From Salipiger marinus (GTDB lineage Bacteria > Pseudomonadota > Alphaproteobacteria > Rhodobacterales > Rhodobacteraceae), in assembly GCF_900100085.1 (NCBI RefSeq), contig NZ_FNEJ01000011.1:62001-126000 (forward strand): a stretch of 64,000 nucleotides of DNA. Reading direction: 5' to 3'. Numbering within the stretch: the stretch's first letter is position 1; each line of letters begins with the position of its first letter. Positions 7,659 to 16,648 of the stretch are shown here, piece after piece. A model generated the notes under the pieces. That model had not been told where the DNA came from. It saw nothing but the letters and a program-made list of their open reading frames with translations, and made no database searches. The position numbers and the translations under genes are program-made.

Positions 7659-9934
7659 GGATCGTTCTGCAGATCGGGCCGGACAGGGCCACGGGCGACC
7701 GGCTGGCCCGCGTTCTGGCCGAGGCGCAGGAGGCGCTGCGCGCGGCGGGCGCGCTGCTGCCCCGCGACCACGGCCCGCGCGGGGCGGCACGGCTTTCCAT
7801 GGCGGCCAGCGATCCGCAGCGGATCGACCGGCTGCGGGTGCAGCAGGGCTTTGGCGCACCCGAGGCCCAGGCGGCGCTGCGCCAGCAGATCGCGCGCCAG
7901 CTGCAGGAAGAGGTGGCGCAGCACCGGCCCGATCTGCTGATCCTGTCGGCCCCGCAGCTGGGATCGGGGCTCTGCTCGCGCGCCGAGCTGCAGAGCCTGC
8001 GCGATCTGCTGCGGCCCCTGTCGGATGACATTCACGTGCTGGCGCATCTTGATGATCCCGCGCGGCTGCTGGCGCGGCACTACGCGGCGCAGCTGGTGGC
8101 GGGGCGCAGCACGTCCCTGACGCAGGATCTGGCGCTTTGTGAGGTGCCCGACTGGTGGCAGGCGGCGCTGGCGGGCCGCCCCGCCGCCGATCCGCTGGCC
8201 GGACGCTTCCCCGAGGTGGAGGGCGCGCCGTTCTGGCTGGATTTCGCCCGGCTGGAGGCGGAATGGCAGGCGGTGTTTGGCGTCGACCGGGTGCGGTTCT
8301 GCAGCACTGATCCGCACCGGCTTTACGGACCAGATGCCTTGGCCGAGATCGGCGCGGCCTTCGGTCTTTCCCTGACCGGGCGCAGCAGGCCGGAGCCGCT
8401 GCCCGAAGCCCCTGCCGAAGCATGGCTGACGCGCTGCCGCCTGATGAACGACGCGCTGCAGCGCCATCAGGCGCGCCATGGCCAGAGCCTGCCGCCGCCG
8501 CTCTGGCGCAGCCTGCTGACCGAAATCCGGGTGGCGGGCCCCGCGCTGGCCCCCGGTGCGCTGCATGCCGTGTCGGCGCGCTTTGCGCCGGACATCGCCG
8601 CGCTCTGTGCCCGCCATGCCGGGTTTGACGCCGCGCGCATGGCCGCCGATCCGGCGCTGCCCGACTGGCAGGAGGCGGATCCGCTCTACGGCTTTCGCGC
8701 CACGCAATATCTGATGGCCTTCGCGCCAAGGCTCGGGCAGGCAGGCCCGCCGCCCGCCGCCAGAAGCGCGCTGCCGCCCGAGGCGCAGCAGGCGCTGGAG
8801 CGGCTGGCCGGAACCCCCTTTGCCCCGCATAACCGGCTCGGCACCTGCGACGAGACGGCAGAGGCGCCCGCCTATTCCGCCGCGCCGCGCCCGCCCCGGC
8901 CCGACGGGAGGGCGGAGCGGGTGATCGTCGGCTGCATGAAGAACGAGGCGCCCTATATCGTCGAATGGGTCGCCTATCACCGCGCCATCGGCTTCGACAG
9001 CTTCCTGATCTACAGCAATGACTGCGAGGACGGCACGGCGCAGATCCTCGACCGGCTGCAGGCCATGGGGGTGCTGCAGCATCGCGACAACAGCGCATGG
9101 CAGGGCAAATCCCCGCAGCAGCACGCGCTGGATCAGGCGCGCGACGAGCCGCTGCTGCGGCAGGCGGGCTGGATCGCTCATATCGACGTGGACGAATTCA
9201 TCAACCTGCGCTGCGGCAACGGCACGCTGGACGATCTTTTCGCGCGCCTGCCTGCAGAGACCACCCATGTGGCGATGACGTGGCGGCTGTTCGGTCATGG
9301 TGGCGTCACCGATCTGTCCGGCGATCCGGTGATCGCGCAGTTCACCGACTGCGCCCCCGCCTATTGCCCCAAGCCGCATATCGCATGGGGGTTCAAGACG
9401 CTGTCCCGCACCACCGGCGCCTATGCCAAGCTGTCCTGCCACCGCCCCACCAAGCTGGATCCGGATCAGGCCGCACAGGTGCGCTGGGTGAACGGATCGG
9501 GCGCGGACATGACCGGGGAGGTGCTGCACCGGGGCTGGCGCAATTCCCGCCGCTCCATCGGCTATGATCTGGTGCAGCTCAACCATTACGCGCTGCGCTC
9601 CGCCGACAGTTTCCTGATCAAGCGGCAGCGCGGACGCGCCCTGCATGTGGACCGCGACATCGGGCTGAACTACTGGATCCGCATGGACTGGTCCGGCGCG
9701 CGCGACGTCACCATCCGCCGCAACCTGCCCCGGCTCCGGACCGAAATGGCACGGCTGCTGGCCGATCCCGAACTTGCGCGCTGGCACGCGCACGGGCTTG
9801 ACTGGCACCGCGCCCGCGCCGCCGAACTGCGCGGCCTCCCCGATTTTGCCCGGCTGCGCGCACAGGCGCTGGCGCTGCGCCTGACCCCCACCGAACGGGC
9901 GGCCTACGCGCTCTCCCTCGACATGGAAAGCTGA
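7655..9934 (+). CDS. Two-domain protein: degenerate sulfotransferase-like domain plus glycosyltransferase
   Basis: The protein has 759 residues. Residues about 1-400 look like a sulfotransferase-type fold: the opening IVLQIGPDRATGDRLARVL sits where relatives carry IGxxKTGTT, but the Lys-(Ser/Thr)-Gly-Thr-Thr core is lost. Downstream segments such as EAEWQAVFGVDRVRF also fit that family. After a Pro/Arg-rich linker (about 405-422) comes a glycosyltransferase domain (about 423-700) with GCMKNEAPYIVEWVAYHR, IYSNDCEDGT, DVDEF (from residue 511) and NHYALRSADSFLIK. This second half is clearly related to the 348-residue enzyme at the head of the operon. The start ATG at 7655 overlaps the upstream stop. 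The fusion suggests coupled glycosyl transfer and acceptor handling; catalysis by the first domain is doubtful. Confidence 0.75.
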   Translation: MRIVLQIGPDRATGDRLARVLAEAQEALRAAGALLPRDHGPRGAARLSMAASDPQRIDRLRVQQGFGAPEAQAALRQQIARQLQEEVAQHRPDLLILSAPQLGSGLCSRAELQSLRDLLRPLSDDIHVLAHLDDPARLLARHYAAQLVAGRSTSLTQDLALCEVPDWWQAALAGRPAADPLAGRFPEVEGAPFWLDFARLEAEWQAVFGVDRVRFCSTDPHRLYGPDALAEIGAAFGLSLTGRSRPEPLPEAPAEAWLTRCRLMNDALQRHQARHGQSLPPPLWRSLLTEIRVAGPALAPGALHAVSARFAPDIAALCARHAGFDAARMAADPALPDWQEADPLYGFRATQYLMAFAPRLGQAGPPPAARSALPPEAQQALERLAGTPFAPHNRLGTCDETAEAPAYSAAPRPPRPDGRAERVIVGCMKNEAPYIVEWVAYHRAIGFDSFLIYSNDCEDGTAQILDRLQAMGVLQHRDNSAWQGKSPQQHALDQARDEPLLRQAGWIAHIDVDEFINLRCGNGTLDDLFARLPAETTHVAMTWRLFGHGGVTDLSGDPVIAQFTDCAPAYCPKPHIAWGFKTLSRTTGAYAKLSCHRPTKLDPDQAAQVRWVNGSGADMTGEVLHRGWRNSRRSIGYDLVQLNHYALRSADSFLIKRQRGRALHVDRDIGLNYWIRMDWSGARDVTIRRNLPRLRTEMARLLADPELARWHAHGLDWHRARAAELRGLPDFARLRAQALALRLTPTERAAYALSLDMES

Positions 9935-9937
9935 GCG

Positions 9938-10633
9938 ATGGACCCCGCCGCCCCCCGCAGCCCCTTCCTGCGCTCGCGCGGGCTGCTGATCCCCAAACAT
10001 CCGCAGATCACCACGGGCCGCCTGCGCGCCGCCCTGCGCAGCGACAGTTACGAGCGCAAGGAATGCGATGCCGTCGCCCGCGTGGTGCAGGAAGGCGACG
10101 TGGTTCTGGAACTGGGCGGCGGCATCGGCTACATGTCGACGCTGCTGTCGGTGACCCGCCGCGTGGCCCGCGTCACCAGCTACGAGGCCAATCCGGCCCT
10201 GATCCCCTATATCCGCTCGGTGCATGCCGCCAATGGCGTGACCAATGTCGATCTGCACAATGCGCTCCTGTCGCCGGAGCCGGGCCCGCCGGTGGCCTTC
10301 CATGTGCGGCGCAACCTGCTCGCCTCCTCCATGGACCGCGACAGCGATCCCGACAGCATCACCCGGACCGTGCAGGTGCCGCGCCAGCCGCTGGCCGAGG
10401 CGCTGGCCCAAGTGTGTCCCACGGTGCTGGTCTGCGACATCGAAGGCGCCGAGGCGGATCTGCTGCCCGCGGGCGACTGGTCGGGGCTGCGGGTGGCGGT
10501 GATCGAACTGCACCCGCAATGGATCGGTCAGGCCGGGGTGCAGGCGGTGTTCGACGCGATGCACCGCGCCGGGCTCAGCTATTACCCCAAGGCGTCAGAG
10601 GCGAAGGTGGTGACCTTCCGCAAGGGCTGGTAA
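9938..10633 (+). CDS. FkbM-family methyltransferase
   Basis: A 231-residue SAM-dependent methyltransferase of the FkbM group, which O-methylates sugars or hydroxyl groups in glycans and natural products. The SAM-binding motif I is VLELGGGIGYMSTLL at about residues 55-69, the acidic motif II is SYEANPALIPYIRS, and the later VCDIEGAEADLLP matches the FkbM signature (IDVEGxE). It starts three bases after the fused glycosyltransferase and is the last gene of the glycan operon. A family B hairpin repeat lies between it and the converging amidohydrolase gene. Confidence 0.9.
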   Translation: MDPAAPRSPFLRSRGLLIPKHPQITTGRLRAALRSDSYERKECDAVARVVQEGDVVLELGGGIGYMSTLLSVTRRVARVTSYEANPALIPYIRSVHAANGVTNVDLHNALLSPEPGPPVAFHVRRNLLASSMDRDSDPDSITRTVQVPRQPLAEALAQVCPTVLVCDIEGAEADLLPAGDWSGLRVAVIELHPQWIGQAGVQAVFDAMHRAGLSYYPKASEAKVVTFRKGW

Positions 10634-10740
10634 GGCGCCACACCCCGACGCACCCAAGAATGGCCGCCGCCCGCGCCGCACGGCAGGACGACTGACGCCG
10701 GACCCGCATGGAAAGACCAGCCTGCCCGCGCGGCCCGCCC

Positions 10741-10807
10741 CTTCATCTTGCCCCTAAACTCCGGGGGTGAATTGGCCGCAGGCCAAGAGGGGGCAGAGCC
10801 CCCTCCT
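10741..10807 (+). repeat. Repeat family B, copy 1
   Basis: The unit starts CTTCATCTTGCCCCTAAACT and contains CCGGGGGTGAA, the hairpin TTGGCC-GCA-GGCCAA and a terminal hairpin AGGGGGC-AGA-GCCCCCT. It sits between converging genes (FkbM methyltransferase and M20 amidohydrolase). Confidence 0.9.
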
Positions 10808-10828
10808 GCCGCATGGCCCTTGCCGCGC

Positions 10829-11992
10829 TCAGGCGGCGGGCATGCGCCGTTCGACGATTTCCGCCCACCACGAACAGCCGGCGGGGATGGCCTCGTCGTT
10901 GAAATTATAGGCGGGGTGATGCACCGGGGCGGTGTCGCCGTTGCCCACAAGGATATAGGCGCCGGGACGTTCCTCCAGCATGAAGGCGAAATCCTCGCCG
11001 CCCATCACCAGCGGCGCCTCGGCGCAGTCGCCGGACACGGCCCGCGCCACCTCGGCGGCAAAGTCGGTCTGCTCGTCATGGTTCACCATGACCGGATAGT
11101 TGCGGGTATATTCTACCTCGGCCTCTGTCCGCAGCGCCGTTGCCATGCCGGTGCAGATCTCGGCGATCCGGGTCTCTGCCAGATCGCGGTTTTCCGGGGA
11201 GAGCGTGCGCACCGTGCCGCGCAGCGTCACCGACTGCGGAATGACGTTGAACGCCTTGGACGAGGTCTCGAACGAGGTGACCGACACCACGATCTGGCTC
11301 ACCGGATCGGCGTTGCGGCTGGCGATGGTCTGCAGGGCCGTGACGATCTGCGCTGCGGCCACGGTGGGATCCACCGTCTCGTGCGGCTTGGCGGCATGGC
11401 CGCCGCGCCCGGTGATCTTGACCTCGAACACGTCCGTCGCGGCAAAGAACGGCCCCGGACGGATGGCGAACTGCCCCAGCGGCACACCCGGCCAGTTGTG
11501 CATGCCGTAGACTTCCTGAATGCCCCAGCGCGCCATCAGCCCGTCTTCGCACATCTCGCGCCCGCCGCCGCCGCCTTCTTCGGCGGGCTGGAAGATCACC
11601 ACCGCCGTGCCGTCGAAATTCCGCGTCTCGGCCAGATATTTCGCCGCCCCCAGCAGCATCGCGGTATGGCCGTCATGGCCGCAGGCATGCATCGCCCCCG
11701 GCGTCTTGGAGGCATAGTCCAGCCCGGTTTCTTCAAGGATCGGCAGCGCGTCCATGTCGGCCCGCAGGCCGATGACCCGGCCCGAGCCCTGCGCGCGGCC
11801 CTTGATCACGCCCACCACGCCGGTGCGCCCGATGCCTTCCACCACCTCGTCACAGCCAAAGGCCCGCAGCCGTTCTGCCACCAGCCCCGCCGTGCGATGG
11901 GTGTCGAACAGGATCTCGGGATGCTCGTGCAGATCCCGCCGCCAGGCGGTGATCTCTGTCTGCAGTTCGGCAAAGCGGTTCTTCACGGGCAT
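10829..11992 (-). CDS. M20-family amidohydrolase (hippurate hydrolase/aminoacylase-like)
   Basis: This 387-residue zinc peptidase-family enzyme hydrolyses N-acyl amino acids or related amides. Metal-ligand motifs of the M20D group are present: ADMDALPILEETG, HACGHDGHTAMLLG (about residues 101-114) and FQPAEEGGGGG with the catalytic Glu pair. A dimerisation domain with GRGGHAAKPHETVDP follows. No signal peptide is seen, so it is cytosolic. It precedes nothing in a tight operon; the DAO-type oxidoreductase and ArgE-like genes lie just upstream on the same strand with about 90 bases between. The exact substrate is not fixed by sequence. Confidence 0.9.
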   Translation of the reverse strand: MPVKNRFAELQTEITAWRRDLHEHPEILFDTHRTAGLVAERLRAFGCDEVVEGIGRTGVVGVIKGRAQGSGRVIGLRADMDALPILEETGLDYASKTPGAMHACGHDGHTAMLLGAAKYLAETRNFDGTAVVIFQPAEEGGGGGREMCEDGLMARWGIQEVYGMHNWPGVPLGQFAIRPGPFFAATDVFEVKITGRGGHAAKPHETVDPTVAAAQIVTALQTIASRNADPVSQIVVSVTSFETSSKAFNVIPQSVTLRGTVRTLSPENRDLAETRIAEICTGMATALRTEAEVEYTRNYPVMVNHDEQTDFAAEVARAVSGDCAEAPLVMGGEDFAFMLEERPGAYILVGNGDTAPVHHPAYNFNDEAIPAGCSWWAEIVERRMPAA

Positions 11993-12081
11993 GTCGGTCT
12001 CCTTGGATCATGATGCGCGCGACCCTGCCACCGGCTGCGGCGGCCCGCAACCCGCCCGCCCGGCGCCGCTGCGTCAGGCGG

Positions 12082-13425
12082 CTAGAGGTTCGGCCCGGGC
12101 ACAAGTTTTGACCCGTCGCTGAAACGCGACAGGCGGAACCGGGCCAGATCATGCCCCGGTGCGTTGTCCTGCACCATGTCGGCCACCACCCGGCCAAAGC
12201 CCGGCCCGATGCCGAACCCATGGCCGCACATGCCGGTGGCGACGATGAGCCCGGGCAGGGCCGCGACCTGATCCACCACCGGCACCACATCGGGCAGCAC
12301 GTCGATCATGCCCGCCCATGACGCCGCCAGCGCCACCTCGCCCATCTGCGGGAACTGCGCGGCAAAGGCGGCGCGCGTCGCCTCGACCTTGGCGGCGGCG
12401 GGCTCGGGCGACAGGATGCGCATCCGCTCGAACGGGGTCTGCTCCTCGTCGCGCCAGCGCCGGGGCGTGCCGAAGGCATCGGGATAGCCGCGCGGCGCGG
12501 GCGCGCGCAGATGCACGTCGAACTCGCCCTTCAGCGCCAGCGGCAGGTAATGGCGCATGTGGCGCAGCGTGTCCGGCCCCAGCATCAGCTCCGACCAGCC
12601 CGACGGCGCCAGCGTATAGCCGCCATCGGCGCGCGGGCGGAAGGCGAGCCGGTCATCCACCGCCGCCAGCGGCACCGCCTGCGGCAGTGGCCCCGTCGCC
12701 ATGGCGGTCGAGCGCACCGACAGCTGCGGCAGATCCACGCCATGGCGGCGCAGGAACAGCGAGGACCACGCGCCCCCCGCCAGCACGACCCGGGGCGCGC
12801 GCACCCGCCCCGCCTCTGTCACCACGCCCGCCACCTGCCCTGCGGCCAGGTCGAGCCCGCGCACCGCACAGCCTTCGCGGATCGTGACCCCTTCGGCCAC
12901 CGCCAGCCGCGCCAGTTCCGGCACGGCGGCCCATGGTTCGCCCTTCATGTCGGTGGGGGTGTGCAGCATGCCGCACCACGGGCTCTCCGCCGCCCCGGTC
13001 AGCGCCGCCGTCTCCGCCCGGTCCAGCAGGCGCGAGCTGACGCCAAGCGGCCTCGCCTCCTCCAGCCAGCTGCCGAAGGCGGCCATGTCCTTGTCGCTGC
13101 GCGCCAGATAGCCCACGCCCACGGTGCGCAGCCCCAGCCGCCCGCCGCATTCGGCCTCCAGCGCGGACCAGAGCCGCTGCGCCTCCAGCGCCACGGGGAT
13201 CTCGGCCATGTCCCGGCCCTGCACCCGGATCCAGCCCCAGTTGCGCGAGCTTTGCTCTGCCGCCACCCGGCCCTTTTCCAGCACCAGCACCCGCAGCCCG
13301 GCCCGAGCCGCATAAAGTGCCGTGCAGATGCCGATGACGCCCGCGCCGATCACCACCAGATCACAGGCCTCGGGCAGTGCGGCCTCGTGTTCGCGCGGGA
13401 TCACGTCCTGAAACGGAAAGCTCAT
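12082..13425 (-). CDS. FAD-dependent oxidoreductase (DAO family)
   Basis: A 447-residue flavoprotein of the D-amino-acid oxidase/glycine oxidase fold. The dinucleotide-binding motif VVIGAGVIGICTALYAAR is at about residues 24-41 and ends with the ribose-binding Glu in LVLEKG. The C-terminal FAD-contacting segment MCGHGFGIGPGFGRVVADM is also typical. Substrates in this family are D-amino acids, sarcosine-like N-methyl amino acids or opines. Its start overlaps the stop of the ArgE-like deacetylase (ATGA), so the two are co-translated, suggesting a small pathway that deacylates and oxidises an amino acid derivative. Confidence 0.88.
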   Translation of the reverse strand: MSFPFQDVIPREHEAALPEACDLVVIGAGVIGICTALYAARAGLRVLVLEKGRVAAEQSSRNWGWIRVQGRDMAEIPVALEAQRLWSALEAECGGRLGLRTVGVGYLARSDKDMAAFGSWLEEARPLGVSSRLLDRAETAALTGAAESPWCGMLHTPTDMKGEPWAAVPELARLAVAEGVTIREGCAVRGLDLAAGQVAGVVTEAGRVRAPRVVLAGGAWSSLFLRRHGVDLPQLSVRSTAMATGPLPQAVPLAAVDDRLAFRPRADGGYTLAPSGWSELMLGPDTLRHMRHYLPLALKGEFDVHLRAPAPRGYPDAFGTPRRWRDEEQTPFERMRILSPEPAAAKVEATRAAFAAQFPQMGEVALAASWAGMIDVLPDVVPVVDQVAALPGLIVATGMCGHGFGIGPGFGRVVADMVQDNAPGHDLARFRLSRFSDGSKLVPGPNL

Positions 13426-14585
13426 GCCAGCTGCTCCAGGAGCCGCTCCATGAACTGCTGCCCGGCTTCCAGCTGCGCGATCTCCAGATATTCGTCGGGC
13501 TGGTGGGCGATGCCGATATCGCCCGGGCCGCAGACCACCACATCATAGCCGCCCGCCTGAAAATGGCTGGCCTCGGTGCCATAGCTGACATGGCGGATGG
13601 CATTGTCGCCGGTGATGCGCCGCACCAGTTCTTCGGCGGCATTGCCCGGGGCCGGGGCAAAGGTCGGCAGATGGAAGGTGTCGCGCAGCTCGATCCGGGC
13701 GGCGGGCTGCACCGCCTGCATCTGCGCCTGCAATTCGGCCACCTTCGCCTCCAGCCGGGCGCGCCAGTCCGCAGCATCCTCGCCCGGCACCACGCGGAAC
13801 CCCAGCGTGAACACGCAGTCCTTGGCGGTGATGTTCTGCGCCGTGCCGCCGCGGATCTGGCCCACATGCACATTGGTCCAGGGCGGATCGAACAGCACCG
13901 CCAGCGGCCCCGGCGGCAGGGCGGCGTTTTCGGCATTCACCGCATTGCACCACTCGATAAGCTTGGCGCCCCACATGATCGCCGACACGCCGCGTTCAAG
14001 GATCGAGGAATGCACCTCCACCCCATGCACATGCACCTCGAAGCTGATGCCGCCCTTATGCGCCGTGACCGGGCGCAGCAGCGTGGGCTCGCCCACGATC
14101 ACCGCGCTGGCCTGCGGCAGCGCCGCCATTGCCGCCACCAGATCCGGCGCGCCGGTGCAGCCGATCTCTTCGTCATAGCTCAGCGCCAGCTGCAGCGGGC
14201 GGGTCACGCCGCGCGCCCGTGCCTCGACCATGGCCCAGATCGCCAGCGCGTCGAAACCCTTCATGTCGGTGGTTCCGCGCCCGTAAAGCCGCCCGTCGCG
14301 TTCGGTCATCTCGAAGGGATCGCTGGACCAGACCTGCCCCGCCACCGGCACCACATCGGTATGGCCCGACAGCACCACGCCCCCCGGCACCTCCGGCCCG
14401 ACATGGGCAAAAAGAGCGGCCTTCAGATCGGGCTCGGAGGGCTTGGCTATGCGCTCTGCGGCAATGCCATGCGCGGCCAGATAGCCCTCGACCCAGTCGA
14501 TCAGATCAAGGTTGCTGCCGGTGCTGACAGTGGGAAAGGTCACGAGCTGCGCAAGGATCTCGCGCGGGGAAAGGCGGGAAGTCAT
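13422..14585 (-). CDS. argE: ArgE-like acetylornithine deacetylase (M20 family)
   Basis: This 387-residue metalloenzyme resembles N-acetyl-L-ornithine deacetylase. Motifs are SGHTDVVPVAG, GRGTTDMKGFDALA, the Glu pair in YDEEIGCTGA, and VGEPT. I chose the ATG at 14585 (MTSRLSPREILAQLV), since the frame upstream to 14675 is not protein-like; an ATG at 14603 is an alternative. The next gene, a DAO-type oxidoreductase, overlaps its stop by four bases. Because it sits with an amidohydrolase and an amino-acid oxidase rather than arginine genes, it may act on another N-acyl amino acid; the symbol reflects family, not proven role. Confidence 0.85.
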   Translation of the reverse strand: MTSRLSPREILAQLVTFPTVSTGSNLDLIDWVEGYLAAHGIAAERIAKPSEPDLKAALFAHVGPEVPGGVVLSGHTDVVPVAGQVWSSDPFEMTERDGRLYGRGTTDMKGFDALAIWAMVEARARGVTRPLQLALSYDEEIGCTGAPDLVAAMAALPQASAVIVGEPTLLRPVTAHKGGISFEVHVHGVEVHSSILERGVSAIMWGAKLIEWCNAVNAENAALPPGPLAVLFDPPWTNVHVGQIRGGTAQNITAKDCVFTLGFRVVPGEDAADWRARLEAKVAELQAQMQAVQPAARIELRDTFHLPTFAPAPGNAAEELVRRITGDNAIRHVSYGTEASHFQAGGYDVVVCGPGDIGIAHQPDEYLEIAQLEAGQQFMERLLEQLA

Positions 14586-14725
14586 GTGGCATCCTTCGGT
14601 CATCTGCCCTGACCTAGCCCTGCCCGCGCGCCGATCACAAGCCCCCAAGGGGCCGGCGCCACCCCCCGGCGCCACCGCCGCCCGTTTGGCGCGCAGCGGC
14701 GCGGCATCCGGCGCACAGGGCCCGG

Positions 14726-16015
14726 TCAGCCCTGCCGTTCCACCCGGTGCCGGATCCGGTGCACCATCACCCAGACCGCCAGCACCACCGGTGCCACCGC
14801 CAGCGCCGTCAGCATCCCCTTGGACATGCCCAGAAAATCCGCGACCGGATACAAAAGATAGCCCACCAGCGACAGCGCGTAATAGCTGATCGCCACCACC
14901 GACAGCCCCTCCACCGTGGTCTGCAGCCGCAGCTGCAGATCGGCGCGGCGGTCCATGCTGGCCAGAATTTCCTGATTCTGCGCCGAGCGTTTCACCTCCA
15001 CCCGGGTGCGCAGCAGCTCGCCCGCCCGCATCGCCCGGGCCGACATCGCCTCCAGCCGCTTCTCCGCACTTTTCACCGTGCGCATGGCCGGATCAAAGCG
15101 CCGCGCCATGAATTCGCGGAAACTCTGCCGCCCCTCGAAGCGCTCCTCGCGCAGCACCGCGATGCGCCCGGTCACCAGCGCCTCATAGGCCGCGGTGGCC
15201 GACAGCCGGAACGCGGTCTGCGCCGACAGCGTCTCTAGTTCCGAACTCACCCGCAGAAGCGCCTGCAGCGTCTCCTCCTCGGGGGCGGTGCCATGGGTCA
15301 TCTCGGTCATCAGATGGGTCAGCTGCGCGTCGATCTCGGTCAGCCGGGCACCGATGGCGCTGACCCGGGTGAAGCCCAGCATCGACATGGTCTTGTAGAC
15401 CTCGATCTCGCAGATGCGCTGCACCACGCGCCCCACCCGGCGGGCGCCCACGCCGTCGCTGACAAAGACCGCAAAGCGCTGGTGCCCGGCCGGATCGATA
15501 CGGAAATCCCCGGCCACCACCAGCGCGTCATCCAGCATCCGGCTTACCGCCACGCTATCCGCCACCAGCCAGTCCTCCAGATCGGCATTGATCCGCGCCG
15601 CCTCGGGCCGCGGCACCACCCGGATCAGCGCCGAGGTCACCCGGACCCCCGGCGCCTCCGCCAGCCAGTCCTCGGGAAAGACGCCAAAATCCGCCGGATC
15701 AAAAGGCCGCGCCCCCAGCCCGGGCAGAAAGGCGGTATAGGTGACAAACTCGGTATGCTGCTCCCATTTCACCACCGCCTGCCCGATCTGCCCGGAATAA
15801 TGCGTGGCGCCGGGCTGGGGATGCGGCGCGCCATGCCGGTCCAGCAGCGCGCGCAGATGCGCCAGATCCTGCGCCCGGTCGCGCGAGGCGGCATCGCGCT
15901 CCTTCTTGATCGCCAGATAGACCGCGCGGCAGGGCACGCCCAGCGACGGAAAGGGCCGCGCATGCAGCTCGTTCGCCAGCTGGTAACGCAAGGGGTGATC
16001 GTCGATCGGGGGCAT
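14726..16015 (-). CDS. DUF3422 family membrane-anchored protein
   Basis: A 429-residue protein of the DUF3422 family, common in alpha- and betaproteobacteria and of unknown function. The start is typical (HPLRYQLANELHARPFPSL). The central part is helical and charged with possible coiled coil (about residues 230-360). Two hydrophobic segments near the C-terminus (VVAISYYALSLVGYLLYPV and MLTALAVAPVVLAVWVMV) should place the large N-terminal domain in the cytoplasm. It stands alone, with about 100 bases to DUF6314 and 140 to the ArgE-like gene. Confidence 0.85.
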   Translation of the reverse strand: MPPIDDHPLRYQLANELHARPFPSLGVPCRAVYLAIKKERDAASRDRAQDLAHLRALLDRHGAPHPQPGATHYSGQIGQAVVKWEQHTEFVTYTAFLPGLGARPFDPADFGVFPEDWLAEAPGVRVTSALIRVVPRPEAARINADLEDWLVADSVAVSRMLDDALVVAGDFRIDPAGHQRFAVFVSDGVGARRVGRVVQRICEIEVYKTMSMLGFTRVSAIGARLTEIDAQLTHLMTEMTHGTAPEEETLQALLRVSSELETLSAQTAFRLSATAAYEALVTGRIAVLREERFEGRQSFREFMARRFDPAMRTVKSAEKRLEAMSARAMRAGELLRTRVEVKRSAQNQEILASMDRRADLQLRLQTTVEGLSVVAISYYALSLVGYLLYPVADFLGMSKGMLTALAVAPVVLAVWVMVHRIRHRVERQG

Positions 16016-16117
16016 GGTCCGGCTCCGCTGTGTCGCAGCAGACTAACCAGACAGGCAGGATAAATACATCATGTTTTTCATGCGATTACAAGAATACCAC
16101 CGCATACCGGACCGGGC

Positions 16118-16510
16118 TCAGCCCCGCGCGTAGCGCGACAGCATCTCGTACTCCTTGCGCGGCCCGCCGACCCGCCAGCGCGCCGTCCAGACCGGCCAGA
16201 GCGCAAACTCGTACCACACGTCATACTGGTCGGGATCGCACCAATGCGCCGCGTGCCCGCCCTCGGGCGGCACCTGATGGAAATACCGCCCGTCCTCGAA
16301 GCGCACCACCAGATCCTCCCCCCAGAGGTAGCGCCGTTCGGCCCGGAACCGGCCCTGCGGCAGGATCAGCTCGCCCGCCTCCTCGCAGACCGCCCCCGCC
16401 CCGTCCCGGCGCCAGACCGCGCGCCCCTCGAACCGCGCGCGGCTGCCATCGCCATGGCGGATGTCACGGTCAAGCCGCCACTCTCCCAGAAATGCCTCCA
16501 GCCCGCGCAC
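16118..16510 (-). CDS. DUF6314 family protein
   Basis: This about 130-residue protein matches a small Rhodobacterales family of unknown function with a lipocalin-like sequence pattern (GLEAFLGEWRLDRDI, ELILPQGRFRAERRYLW, VRFEDGRYFHQV, WCDPDQYDVWYEF). I start it at GTG 16510, preceded by a purine-rich AAGGAAGGGCAGGA. The open frame continues far upstream to 17917, but that part is the antisense of purB. It has no signal peptide or membrane segment. It is divergent from purB, and a family A repeat lies in the shared upstream region. Confidence 0.75.
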   Translation of the reverse strand: MRGLEAFLGEWRLDRDIRHGDGSRARFEGRAVWRRDGAGAVCEEAGELILPQGRFRAERRYLWGEDLVVRFEDGRYFHQVPPEGGHAAHWCDPDQYDVWYEFALWPVWTARWRVGGPRKEYEMLSRYARG

Positions 16511-16520
16511 CGTCCTGCCC

Positions 16521-16568
16521 TTCCTTCGGCTCCAAATATCCCGGGGGTCCGGGGGCAGCGCCCCCGGC
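16521..16568 (-). repeat. Repeat family A, copy 2 (short form)
   Basis: On the minus strand it reads GGGGGCGCTGCCCCCGGACC, then CCCGGGATATTTGGAGCCGAAGGAAGG, nearly identical to copy 1. It lies just upstream of the DUF6314 start and in the divergent region before purB, so its tail overlaps the likely ribosome-binding region of DUF6314. Confidence 0.85.
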
Positions 16569-16648
16569 CTGCCGCCGGACCCTTGCCGCGACGGCCCCCA
16601 AGCCCTATGACGCGCGCAAACCCCACGCAAGCCATCCGAGGACCGCCC

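Noticed and set aside
7544-10564. 1006-codon open frame on the minus strand
   Set aside because: It is antisense to the sulfotransferase/glycosyltransferase/FkbM genes, which show clear motifs; its Arg/Gly/His/Gln-rich composition is a high-GC artefact.
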